Source: Macrocystis pyrifera (Eukaryota > Sar > Phaeophyceae > Laminariales > Laminariaceae). From it: a stretch of DNA of 64,000 bases. Shown in pieces: positions 36,690 to 47,460 of the stretch. The first letter of the stretch is position 1. Every line of letters begins with the position of its first letter. The notes beneath the pieces are model-generated. The model saw nothing but the letters and a program-made list of their open reading frames with translations, was not told the DNA's origin and did no database searches. The translations under genes were made by a program, and so were the position numbers. The stretch lies in NCBI GenBank assembly GCA_031763025.1, contig JASSKH010000010.1, positions 12,851,427 through 12,915,426 of the forward strand, in the 5' to 3' direction.

Positions 36690-39600
36690 GGAGGGAGATA
36701 AATATATATACCTGGTATATTTTTTGTGCTGTGTTATGTGGTGTCATGCCGTGTTTAGTTGTGTTGAGATGTGTTTTGATGTGTTGTGTTTAGGGTATTG
36801 AGTCGTGTTATGGTACGGTATGGAATGTGATATGGTCTCGTGCGTTCCGCCGTACCATACCCTACCATACCATACCCGATCCCCTCCCATCCAATCCCAC
36901 ACCACGCCATACCATACCATTCCAAACAAAACCATACCGTACCATTTCAATCCCACACAATGTTATATCACACAGTACCGTACCATACCACACCTTCGGG
37001 AGCACCCCGGGATTGTCGGACATATCGTGCATGGGGAACGATAAAATGTCGGTGGAGGTCTTCATTCCCCGGTACTGCACCAGACGATAGCGAGCGACCC
37101 GGGCGAGGCGGGGCAGAGCGGGGTGGGGTGGGGTGGGTTTGGGCGGGGGACGGGTGGGGTTGGTGGGGTGGTTGGGACGGCGGGGGGGGGGGGGGGGGGG
37201 GGTGGAGTAGGGTGAGGTGGGTTAGGACGGCGGGCGGGGGGGGGGGGGGGATGGATTTGGGAGGGTTTGGGTTGGGTGGGGATATTTCTTCGACCTCGGG
37301 ATCAACCCGCCAACCTTGGCGTCTCGCGCGTCAACACGCACACAATATACCAGGAGGGTAGGTACACAAACTATGCATACAACAGTGTAGTACAACACAG
37401 GCTGCGCGCCTGTTACCCTCCGTTTACCTTACTATTGAGGCTGGAGACCTCTTCGTCAGTGGTAAACACCGCGCCCACGTCCCACGCTTGACACCCCAGC
37501 ACCTCCATGGCCTTTCTCAGCTGGGTGCAATCGCGATGCGACGAGTACAAGACGTGGCAAGATCCGCGCCGTCCGCCGTCGGAGACGCCGTATGGACGGA
37601 GCACAAGAAACACGTGTATACGCACGTGTGCATGCGGAGGGGGGAGGCGGAGCAGGAGCGCGGGGTGGGGGGGGGGGGGGGTTCATCTCAACTTTCCATT
37701 ATAACGCAAACAAGGTTCAACTCTAATTCCAAGTATGTATGTTTTCCCAAAATGTGAAGGCAGTCGGTGGTAAAGGGGTCAGGGTAAAATATCACACAAA
37801 CGAGCACCGACCCGGCTGATACAAACAAAAAGGCCTGCGTAGGGACGGGCTCCGTCACGACGTGTTCAATTGCGTTGGGTTCGATTGCCAGGGGTACAAT
37901 CGCGATGGGTGCTACCAGGGTACATATACTGCGCTCGCCTCAGCAAGCAGTATGTGTGCCCCCCCCCCGCAGTTCCAAATACCCGACAGTCGATGAATCA
38001 GGCAATCCACCAGTCAATCAATCAATCAATCCATCAATCAATGGAAAATCAGCACATAAACCAACCCGACAACCAACCAAACAACCAGTCGGATGATCTG
38101 CCCGCTAAACAACCAGTCAGTCGACCAACCAACCTGCCAATTAATCGCTGAATCAACCATCCATGCAATTCATTATCCAATCAGCCCATCAAATAAGCAA
38201 ACAACCAATCAGCCAGTCAACCAATTAGTCAACCAAACATCCAACTAACCAATCGACCAATCGTCCACATATATTATCGTTCAACCAACCAATCAAGCAA
38301 CAAACCAACCAAACCAACCAAACGATCCACCAACCATCAAATTGATCAACCAATGAATCAGCCAACGGACCCATTAACCAACCAACAAAAATTCCATCAA
38401 CCAAGCAATAAGAATCAATCAATCGACCAACCGAGCAATCAATCGTCCAAAAGCTAAAACGGGCGGCGAGCCAACCCCTGGACTAAGCCGAATCACAAAA
38501 GCACGTAATTCGTACAACACAGACCACAAAAAAACACATCGACCGCGACGTCAACCCCCGCCCCCCCGCCGCCCCCCGTTCTGCTTGGTCGGTAAAAACC
38601 CGACGTGCTCCGTCCTGGCATTGTGGGGATGCGAGGGTCTATGGTCATAGGAGTATGGCCATGCATGATAATGAGCACACCCCCCTTCCCCCCCCCCGCT
38701 CTCCCTCCGGCACCAACATATACTCTAAAAGGTGAGCCGCACGAAAATAATTGCCAGATACCAAGTCTCCCAAAACACACACCTCAGAACTGCAACTCCT
38801 GGAAAACACACGCACAGCAACTACAAGTACAACATGAACATCACCAACAGCAACACCATCGACAACGACAACGCCTCCATGATGCCAACGACAATGCCTC
38901 CATGATGCCGACAAAAAACTCGCCCGAGCGCTCACTGACGCACTGAACGCACTGAACGCACCTTGGCCTGGAGAAGAGTGACGTCGATCCCAAACTCCTC
39001 CTGCTCGTTTTCCACCGACACGCTCCCCAACTCTCGCCCCAGCTGCTCCGGCGCCCCTGTCGCGTCTTCCCCTTCCTGCCAGACGCGACGTGGACACGGG
39101 AGGGGGGGAGCACGGCGAGCAGCAGCAGGGGAAGCAGGATCAGCAGCAGCAGCGGCGGCGGCGGCAGCGGCGGTAGCAGCAAAGGCGACAGCGGCGGCGG
39201 TGAAGGCAGTTGCGGGCGGGGGGTACCTCGGCGACTATGAATGGGATGGGCGCCTTCTCACATACGACGCCCCGTACGCCCCGGGTTGGCTCTGCAGGCC
39301 TGCAGGCTCTCTCCCGGGCGGGGCAGAGCCGGGCGCAATCGCCTCCATAAAACATGTCACCCCGGTGAGGTTTTGTACAGGGTTCGCCACTACTCGGTAG
39401 CAGTGCGGCGGCGGATCACTTAGTTCGTACAGCCATTGATGTATTACCTGTACGGGTAATTCATGTCTCGAAGCAGAGAACGGGAGGGGGGGGGGGGGGG
39501 GGGGGGGGGGTGGCGAAGGCAGAGCTTACCGCCTGTGCTCCGACCATGCTCCAACCATTGGACCTACTCACTCGTACATGCAGCTCGCTACTGCTTTCTG

Positions 39601-41541
39601 CACACTGCTGTAGAGCTCCGCTCGCACTACGAGTACGACTTGCACTGCTGCCGCCGTCTGACGTCTGGTGGTAGTCTCTGTGGCACGACTCAGGTATCGA
39701 TAGAGCTGGCATCGCCACTCACTGCTGCTGTAGGCCACGTATTCCGAGAGCTATTGCCAGAGCTGCTGCTGCTAGAGTTTCTGCTATTTATACGAGAGCT
39801 GTCGACAAAGTGCGGCCCTAATTAATATCAACAGAGCTATTACTGGCTTCGAAGGTGCAAGATGAACTATCGTTCACGATAAAACTGTTCGTACGAGAGC
39901 TATATACGAGTTACGAACGTGCTGGCTGGCAGATAGATACCTTGCCAGGTGGAGCTGAGGGAATACCTGGTGCTATCCTCCGGCGGATAGGTAAAAATTA
40001 AGCTTAAGCTCACCACACTTCCACGTTCCAATTTCGTGTCGTGTGTCAATTTAACCCATAGCTCCCGTTGCAACATCAGCTACGGTATCGGCCAAGCATC
40101 TGGCCTATATCACTCTGTCCCCAAAAATAATGAACATTTTGATTGAATATTAGTATTCAAACGGTCCTTATACCAAGGGTACAGACTACAGTATGTATGG
40201 ACAGGGGTGCACTGGCTGTCATGCCATACAGGACAAGCACGGAAACGGGTACGTATACTATTACAAGACAGCAGTAGTTTACAGGCAGCACACAAACGCC
40301 CAAACGCCCCCCGCCAACCGGCCATCGCCTGCAGACACACCACCGAGACTAATAAAGCCCGACTTTACAGCCAGTACTCGTGCCCCCGTGCTCCTCTCGC
40401 CTCTCGTACTATACTCGCACTGCACTGTCAAGAGGAAGGGTATACCATAGGAATGCAGGGGTGACTTCGACCTCGATACGTCACACCACTATTACGGGGG
40501 GCCATTTTAAATAGGACCTACGGTGTACACAAAAACCTACATATTTACATATTTTTAATAACAATATTTGGTCCTATTTACTATGGTCCCCCGTATTATT
40601 AATAATTAATAGTGCGTTCTCAGCGCAGAGCAAGAGACACACGTCCTCTCGTGATGACGCCGTCTGTGTCTGCGGGACACAAGTGGGAGACGTTATGATC
40701 ATTTTCCGAGAGCAAGCCGGGCGAGGGGCGGTGTTCGCATTCCTGGCAGCAATACCAGCACCCCGGGAAAGAACAATGGGAGGCTCACCATGATCTCTAT
40801 CCCCAGCTTGGTGAGATCCAGGCCGTCAAGGTCCTCCCACTCCTCCTCCCCCTCCTCGTCATCCTCGTCCCCATCTTCCTCCTCCTCTTCGCCCTCGTCC
40901 CGTTTCCAGACAAACTCGTCAACTAGCGAAGCAATGAGATCATCATCGCCGCCGGGGCTGCTGCCAATAGCTTCGCCCAGCTCTCCCTCGCCGTGTTTTT
41001 GCTCCTGCTGCTCCTGTTGCGACCCACCATCAAAATCTCCTTGCTGCGGTGCTCCTCCTGCTGCTCCTGCTGCGTGTGCTGCTGATGCTGTCGTTGATGT
41101 TGATGTTCCACGCTTGGAAGACAGGGATACGACAAGGGGAAACGGGAGCAGTCTCCGTCTGCTGCTGCTGCTGCTGCTATGCAGTCGCTCCCTGCTGCTC
41201 CTCTCTATCAGCGGTCGGCGCGAGCGCCACCACCCTTGGCAGTGTTGCGCGCTACCAACGACAGAGCCGCCGGCTATCCATGCCTCGCTTCCTCCTTTTG
41301 CTCCCGGCCCATCGAAGCAGTACATGTTGAGGTTCAGTGCTGATGTTGCTGTTGTTGCTGTTCTCCGACAGCCGCACGTTGAGGTATGTCGAAGGATCAC
41401 AGCGCTAGCGGAACCCGCAGCAGCAGGCGATGGGTGGGACACCTTGAGGAATGGGTTGGGGGGGTTAGTGATGACCACATTACTTCGTAAGGACAAGCGT
41501 AGCCCGAAGGCGAGTGTCCTCGACAGCTGCAGTGGTATCAT
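34905..41541 (-). CDS. ybeY: YbeY-type endoribonuclease / rRNA maturation factor
   Basis: Metal-dependent single-strand endoribonuclease that matures small-subunit rRNA; eukaryotic versions act in plastids or mitochondria. Minus-strand exons: 41541-40789, 39075-38962, 37520-37428, 37074-36994, 36548-36321 and 35108-34905. All meet in phase 0 with GT-AG borders, giving about 490 residues. Residues 1-251 are a low-complexity extension: Arg/Ser-rich at first, then a very acidic stretch ending LDGLDLTKLGIEIM. The YbeY core follows: VSVENEQEEFGIDVTLL, FTTDEEVSSLNSK, YRGMKTSTDILSFP, LGDMFISLAYV and the zinc motif HGLVHLLGYDH (His about 432, 436, 442). An Ala-rich insert of ~50 residues sits between the LGD strand and the zinc helix. 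The assignment of core exons is firm; the first exon and the start codon are less so. The exon-5 acceptor could also be 12 bp upstream (36560). There is no HAD domain, unlike the plant plastid protein. Confidence 0.85.
36618..36687. repeat. GA dinucleotide array in YbeY intron
   Basis: About 35 GA units upstream (in gene sense) of the exon-5 acceptor. In the minus-strand sense it is a CT tract and may serve as a long polypyrimidine stretch. Confidence 0.9.
36838..36988. repeat. CCATA/CCACA pentamer-like array in YbeY intron
   Basis: Degenerate CCATACCATACC repeats between exons 4 and 5. Confidence 0.8.
37120..37260. repeat. G-rich GGGTGGGG array in YbeY intron
   Basis: Includes G runs at about 37179-37201 and 37236-37250. 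Potentially quadruplex-forming on the top strand. Confidence 0.75.
37985..38455. repeat. CAAT/CAAC degenerate array in YbeY intron
   Basis: About 470 bp of CAATCAACCAACC-like repeats between exons 2 and 3. A related array on the opposite strand lies at 58975-59335. Confidence 0.8.
38581..38700 (+). mobile_element. SINE-like 3' fragment in YbeY intron
   Basis: TGCTTGGTCGGTAAAAACCC through ATGCATGATAATGAGCACA plus C6 and a C-rich tail. Opposite in orientation to the host gene. Confidence 0.85.
39486..39511. repeat. G run in YbeY intron 1
   Basis: About 24-bp G homopolymer. Confidence 0.85.
40490..40597. mobile_element. MITE-1 copy in YbeY intron 1
   Basis: TATTACGGGGGGCCATTTTA to CTATGGTCCCCCGTATTA, about 190 bp downstream (in gene sense) of exon 1. 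Confidence 0.88.
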
Positions 41542-42866
41542 GGCCCGCTTATCACTGTTGCTGCTGCTTTGGCTACGGGCGAGTCCTCGGTATCTCCCAA
41601 AATATTGGGGAGTTCCATATATTTGGTGGGGTTATCACAACCAACGAAGAAAAATCGTGTTGCCTGTTGCCATGGCTGATGGTGTTGGGTGCATCATACC
41701 CATCAACCACAACACCCACGAGCCAAGCAAGCAAGCAACGGACGTACGGAAGCTCGACCCTGCCTAGTCCGAGGCGCTCACGGACCGTTTGCATCCTTCA
41801 AAAAACAAACCAGCTGGCGCTTCGCACACTTTGCATCGAGAGGCCAATTACATCACATGTCCCTTCGTGGGAGGCCTTCTCTGTCAGGCACGCCTGGCAG
41901 ATCGTCGTTGCAACCCAGCGAACCCAAGGTCGACCTAGCTCAGCTCAGGCTCCTCCTCCTGTCCGCCAGAGATCTTCCCTGCTTTCAGGTGCGTGCCCCC
42001 CCCCGAACTGCCAGAAGATCGCTTGCTTCGAGCACCTATCTATTTGCGACGCACTTGGTACTGGCTGCTGCTGCTCCTTCTGCTGCTGCTGTCGAATGTT
42101 GGAGGTGTTGGGTGTTGCTCTATTAACAGGTCCCCGTTGGTGATTAGCGAATTCGGTAATGCCTGGTATATGGCGTAGGAGCACAGCGCCCGTCTCTCGG
42201 GCTGCCTGCCTTGCCCTTTATTTCGTGTCATAGACTTGTCTGCTTACGTCTTCTGAACCGAGTGCTTCGATTCGCGTATTCATAGCTCGAGTTTCCTTGC
42301 GATGTCCAAGCCGCCCTGCCTCCTGCGTCTTCTCCTGCTATTATTTTCGTGGGGTACAAGGGCACACCCCTCTCTCGTGCCGGCGAAGAGAGGGCGTAGA
42401 CTAATAATCTGTAATACTATCATCTCTCTCTCGTAGACCAACCCACCACCAACCAACAAACCAGAGACCTCCGCCCCGGAATATGGCGCCTTTCCCCGTC
42501 TCCGCTCCGTCTCCCAGCTCCCAGCTTTTCGAGTTTTGTCTCGGTCGCCGTTTGGCTGTTTGTTATTGGTCGAACCGTTATTAATACCGGTATAGCATTT
42601 TTATGCAGTTTGCGCTTGGCTTGTGCCTGTGGTACCTGGTATGTGAACGTGTGAGCGTGTGTACACAGCTCAACTGCACTCGTACGAGTAAGAGCACCGA
42701 GTACACTTACAGGTTGTGCTGCTTGTGCGCCGTGTGTCAAAGGCCAACACCTTGCGTACTTTTACGAATGCCTTTGGTACCATCTCGTACATTAGGTTAT
42801 ACAGACGGCCACAAGCAGTTTTTTTTTAGGTTAACAGCCAAGCATACACTTCGTACGGACGCCTTT
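41542..42866. other. No gene recognised; 5' flank of the YbeY gene
   Basis: Open frames such as 41945-42184 (-), which is Gln-rich, could be upstream exons of the YbeY gene or unrelated. I see no motif or splice chain that decides it. Confidence 0.35.
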
Positions 42867-42952
42867 AGGACCGCAGGCAGCCCCGTTTAGGGGGACAAAA
42901 CCACTCAAATTTCAGGTACTTTGCCCCCAAAACGGGACTCTACAGCGGTCCT
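42867..42952. mobile_element. Fold-back element C
   Basis: AGGACCGCAG at the left and GGTCCT at the right, with internal GGGGGACAAAACCACTCAAA and GCCCCCAAAACGGGACTC. An 86-bp palindromic element, one of four copies. Confidence 0.65.
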
Positions 42953-43025
42953 TTGAGGGTTGAAAAGGAAAAGCCGCAGCGAAGACCGCGTACGTATGAT
43001 ACACACGGAACTTGAAGATCAACTA

Positions 43026-43135
43026 TATTACGGGGGACCATAGTAAATAGGACCTACCGTACACACGAGAACCTTATATATTTACCGATTTTTACTAGCA
43101 ATATTTGGTCCTATTTACTATGGTCCCCCGTAATA
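43026..43135. mobile_element. MITE-1 copy
   Basis: TATTACGGGGGACCATAGTA to GGTCCCCCGTAATA. Confidence 0.92.
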
Positions 43136-44217
43136 TTAATGTGAGACCCCGAGATATATAGCGTCCAAAACAATGATATTACTAACTTTTTTTGGTGTTG
43201 CCAACCGTGTACGTAGGAGCAGCGTGCGAGCCGAGCAGTTGAATACGGGCAGGGCAGTATGATACGGATATAGGGTCATGTCGCGGCCGTGCCGCACGAC
43301 CCCTCGCACTGCTGTAACTCTGACACCAGCCATTGTATCTACCCCAACCACCACGCAGTGAGCGTTGCTGTAGCAATCCTGACAGTGAGCGTTGCTGTAG
43401 CAATCCTGACTTTTTTTCCCGAAGTCCTCAAGAGGGTAGGTGGTGAGAGCGATGTTCCGGCCGCATGGAAGGCGAACGGAGGGGGGGGGGGCGGGGACCC
43501 ATAACACACATACATATTTATATCAGGGTCTACATGCGTTGTGTACGACCGTGTGATATCATGGTGTAACGTGCCATGTGATTTGGAGCGGCTGCGAAGT
43601 CCCTTCGGCCCCATCGGTGGTCGAACAGCGCTGTTCTTATTAAATCGTTGGCTGGACTTTTACTTCCACGTTTTTTTATTTGCTGGGTGGAGAAGCCAAG
43701 CCAACTATTAATAGCTGACGCGTCAGTAGATCATAGCCGGGCGTCGAATCGAGCAAAAAAAAAAACGCCTCCCCTCGCCGACAGTGCGCCCTACGGTAGG
43801 TGACTTCGGACGGACCGCCGGAGGCGCCTCCGGGGGATCTCCCGTGGAAATGTACCGTCGGAGGCAAAGAGTACGCTACGCTATGTATTAGGCTTCATTT
43901 GCGCACAAAACACATGATGATAGGATGTGATAAAAACAATCATTGCCTTCAGTCAAACAAGGAAACCCAAAGACTCTGCAGTCTGACACCAAGACAGTTG
44001 GCACCTGTCCAATTACGTACATAAGAGATAGCCGTATTCTGTAGTTGGATAGGTGACCTGTCCAACCACTATTCATAGAGTAACATTATTAAATTACCAG
44101 GTACATGTTGCGCATCATACATACCTCGGAAACTACCTGGTACCTGGTATTACATAGTAGTCAGCCAAGTCACAGGCGTAGATGAGGCATATCGGCACAT
44201 CCCTTTTCGGATCAAGA
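43136..44217. other. No gene; short palindromic direct repeat
   Basis: CAGTGAGCGTTGCTGTAGCA, then ATCCTGA, is present twice in tandem (about 43357-43409), and each unit contains the palindrome TTGCTGTAGCAA. Other open frames are unremarkable. Confidence 0.5.
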
Positions 44218-44371
44218 ATGTCAGGAGACATGTCAAGCAACGCAAAACTGGCGCTGTCAAGGGTCCAGGGCCGAGCGTTTCACACTGAAACCTAGACGCG
44301 TGGTGTCAGTCGAGGCATGTCAAGGCAAAATTGCTGTATGTCACGGGGTGAAGGTGCTGTCTCCTGACATG
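44218..44371. mobile_element. Inverted-repeat element B
   Basis: Starts ATGTCAGGAGACATGTC and ends GCTGTCTCCTGACAT, a 12-bp terminal inverted repeat (TGTCAGGAGACA). Related in reverse orientation to the copy in the epimerase intron (14728-14847). Confidence 0.65.
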
Positions 44372-44378
44372 TTTGTTT

Positions 44379-44465
44379 AGGACCGCTGTCCCGGTTTTGG
44401 GGACAAACTACTCAAAAGTAAAATTTGAGTGGTTTTGTCCCCAAAACAAAAACTGCAGTCGTCCT
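44379..44465. mobile_element. Fold-back element C
   Basis: AGGACCGCTGTCCCGGTTTT at the left and CCCCAAAAC...ACTGCAGTCGTCCT at the right. It starts 8 bp after element B ends. Confidence 0.7.
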
Positions 44466-44562
44466 ATTAATAGAAGGGACATCTGGCGGCCAGAAGCAGT
44501 GGCTGAATAGGCCCCATTTTTAGAAAAGTTCATGCATATATACCGTGTAGCACTTGACCTTT

Positions 44563-44648
44563 TTAGTACGGCAAGTCCTATTTTGGGAACAATCCGCTCT
44601 AATTCCAGGTGTTTTGTCCCCAAAACGGGACTGCAGTCAGTAGTACTA
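44563..44648. mobile_element. Fold-back element C, diverged
   Basis: TTAGTACGGCAAGTCCTATT at the left; TTGTCCCCAAAACGGGACTG, then CAGTCAGTAGTACTA, at the right. Confidence 0.55.
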
Positions 44649-44870
44649 CAGGGGTTAAGACAACCCACCCTCTGGGACGATTTCAGACGCGGTTTCCTCC
44701 AAAGATAACACGGGGAGCACCCGACACGAGAACGGTGGCTTTGGTAGATTTCGTCGAGAAGGTTGCATCTTTGACGCATCGCTCGCCGTACTCAGTACGC
44801 CCTCCCTCCCCCTGTTGTCGAGAAACCCAGCTTTGAAAATCGTCCGAAGGGGTGTGTTATCTTATCACCC

Positions 44871-44979
44871 TATTACGGTGGTCCATAGTTAACAGGACCC
44901 ACGGTACACACAAAACCCTATATATTTCCCGATTTTTACTAACAATATTTGGTCCTGTTAACTATGGTCCCCCGTAATA
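44871..44979. mobile_element. MITE-1 copy
   Basis: TATTACGGTGGTCCATAGTT to GGTCCCCCGTAATA. Confidence 0.92.
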
Positions 44980-45604
44980 GTGTGATGTTAATAGTACTAT
45001 ACGGTAAGGGTTGCCAACGGGTTGGGGTTGTAGGGTCAAGTTTAGTTTTTTTTTTTTTTTCGGAATACGTATGATACGTACCGGGAGGTTTTTCGGCGTT
45101 TTTTCAAGCGTGCCTTCTCGTAATCGTGGAACCACACGCGGGCCACTAAGCGGTCAGTAGTTCGCGGCTTGAGTGGAACACACTTTTGTGTGTTTCTTCT
45201 GTGTTTCGTTTTGGTTGCCTCGGCTATACAGGGGGGCTCATGTGCAATTCGGACTCTTTTTTTCGAGCCCATAGTTCGCGGGGTGCCAGTAGTACTTATA
45301 AATATCTATACTGCTATAACCAGGTACACGATACTTCTTGCATTACTGGTACGTCCTTACGCTCATGCTACTGCTGTAGCTTACCAGGCACACCAGTAGT
45401 ATACAGAACCAGAAGTGTTTGGGGCCTGCCGACCTTGGGCACTCTCAGCACTCGGCATTTATTATTCATGTTGCTGGTGGAGTTGGTGGTGCTGCTACTA
45501 ACCATGGGGCTGCTGTTGTTGCTTTTTTTTTGCAACCGCGAACTGCCCTGCCTTGGGTATAAACTCGCATAGTATATTAGCTGGCGACGAGGACTTTTTG
45601 TTTC
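44980..45604. other. No gene recognised
   Basis: Two overlapping plus-strand frames (45169-45399 and 45186-45572) have no recognisable motif and no supporting structure. Confidence 0.4.
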
Positions 45605-45804
45605 CAGGGCTCTTCAAGGACCCATGACCCCATCCCGCGGGTCGGGTCAAGGATGCTTCGGATTCTCACGGGTCAGGTTGGGACGGGTCGGGTCTGGTCG
45701 GGTTGAGGAGGTTTTCATGATCTCACGGGTCGGGTCCGGTCACAGTTGCCCGACCCGACCCGACCCGGTCCGCGAGGTTTTTGACCGGCCTGTGAATAAC
45801 CCTG
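45605..45804. mobile_element. hAT-like GACCC element, short relic
   Basis: CAGGGCTCTTCAAGG at the left and CCTGTGAATAACCCTG at the right, with GGGTCGGGTC repeats inside. About 200 bp. The flanking 8-mers (TTTGTTTC and GTTATTTT) do not match, so this copy is decayed or rearranged. Confidence 0.6.
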
Positions 45805-45930
45805 GTTATTTTTTTGCTTCGGTAAATGTTCAACAACAACAACGCGCACAACGCGGGCGTTGGGCGTTGTTGTTGTTGAACAGCAGGACAAAAACCACAA
45901 CAACGCCAGCATAACTCCAAAAAGAAATAG

Positions 45931-45975
<45 letters not shown>

Positions 45976-45990
45976 ACAGCAGCAGCATCG
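45931..45990. repeat. CAG microsatellite
   Basis: About 20 CAG units with one AAACAG break. No gene could be attached to it. Confidence 0.85.
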
Positions 45991-46849
45991 GCAGCAGCAA
46001 TAGAGGAACGGGGGAAGTTTCTGTAGAATTTCTACCCCCCGCCTCCCCCGCTCCTCCCTTGCCCCCCCCCCCCCTCCCAACGCCCTTTGGTTGAGGCAAA
46101 GACGATATTGGTTTTATTAATATTACTAGTTGTTATTCGCCGATGAAGCCATCGTCATTAATCTGGACCGGGTACGTATACTTGAATACGTATACGTATA
46201 CATGTACATACTAACAGTTAGTACTCCCGTGGTCACGAAGACAGGCTTGAATGTTCTACAAGCGAAGCTGGAAAAAATGCGAACAGAAAATAGATACGTA
46301 CGCGTACATGCTGTACTGATGTACCTTGTAGCTACACATTCAAAAGTAGACGAATATTTAATAGCTATCAATACACCGCTCGGGCCGTGAATATATGATC
46401 CGGTTTGGCGTTCCTACGTATCAGGGTCCAAACGGGAAGTTGTGTCCTACCAGTTACCTGGTGTTGTATGTAGGCCAGAGCGGTATTAGTTGTAGGATAT
46501 CGAACGAGAACCGAGTCGGGTACGGTATCGATCCGCGAAGATAAGGTCGATACGATTCCGATAGTAGTTGATTTTGTTGATATATATATATATATATACC
46601 AGTATATGTATAGGACGGCGTTGTTTTTTTTTTTTTTGATCAGCATGTATGTAGCGTAAAAATACGGGAGTGGTAGGGGAAGGAGAGCAGAAGCCGTTCG
46701 ACGCAATGGATCCAAAGCTCGGTGTTCCGATATCTCGAGCTTTCGATGCGATACCAAGCTACTCGTACTGTTATCCGCATGCGATGTTACGTACGAGTAC
46801 GACAACGGCTCCTGCAGCAGCATTATCTACTCGTGTGCGGGATATATAC
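45991..46849. other. No gene recognised
   Basis: An 86-residue plus-strand frame (46130-46390) has protein-like composition (for example KLEKMRTENRYVRVHAVLMY) but no motif or splice context. A TA microsatellite lies near 46580. Confidence 0.35.
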
Positions 46850-46957
46850 TATTACGGGGAACCGTAGTAAATAGGACCAAATATTGTTCGCAAAAATAGG
46901 AAAATATCTAGGTTTTTGTGTGTGCCGTAGGTCCTGTTTACTGTGGTCCCCAGTAAC
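46850..46957. mobile_element. MITE-1 copy
   Basis: TATTACGGGGAACCGTAGTA to GTGGTCCCCAGTAAC. Confidence 0.88.
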
Positions 46958-47227
46958 GGTATCTGTATGATATGATGAGGTGTGAGGTGTACGATCTAAT
47001 AAGATGTACATCGGCGTTTAAAAACTCGATTCGTGCCAAAAAAGGAAAGATGACTGCGAAATGCCCCCCCCCCGTCATTGTGCTTTCTGACCGACGATTA
47101 CAGCAGTGCTCTAAGTATGTACGCACACACGCACCGGTCGAATGGTATCTTATCTCTCCAGTGCTGTTTCGCCCGTTGGACGGGATGCCTTCTGCTTTGT
47201 TGACGAATTTCCGAAACTGCACAACAT

Positions 47228-47352
47228 TCCTCGCCTACTGTAGGACAGATCACGATCTAGATGATCTAGTTCCTCGCCTACTGCAGGACAGATAATGATC
47301 TAGATCATCTAGTTCCTCGCCTACTGTAGCAAAGATCATGATCTAGATCATC
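47228..47352. repeat. 43-bp tandem repeat with palindromic core
   Basis: Three units of TCCTCGCCTACTGYAGGACA, then GATCAYGATCTAGATSATCT and AGT. The core is a near-perfect palindrome. The third unit is cut by the MITE at 47353 and resumes after it at 47461 (GTTCCTCGCC). Confidence 0.85.
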
Positions 47353-47460
47353 TATTACGGGGGACCATAGTAAATAGGACCTACGGTACACACAAAACCT
47401 ATATATTTCTCTAGTTTTGCTACCAAAATTTGGTCCTATGTACTGTGGTCCCCCGTAATA
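47353..47460. mobile_element. MITE-1 copy in tandem repeat
   Basis: TATTACGGGGGACCATAGTA to GGTCCCCCGTAATA. The uninterrupted ATCTAGTTCCTCGCC junction in the neighbouring units is the empty site, with TA as target. Confidence 0.93.

Noticed and set aside
37985-38455. Regularly repeated CAATCAACC units, considered as a CRISPR array
   Set aside because: No constant repeat with unique spacers, and the context is a eukaryotic intron.
40790-41767. 325-residue plus-strand open frame
   Set aside because: Ser/Cys-rich shadow of the minus-strand YbeY first exon, which ends at a good donor and joins the core exons in phase.
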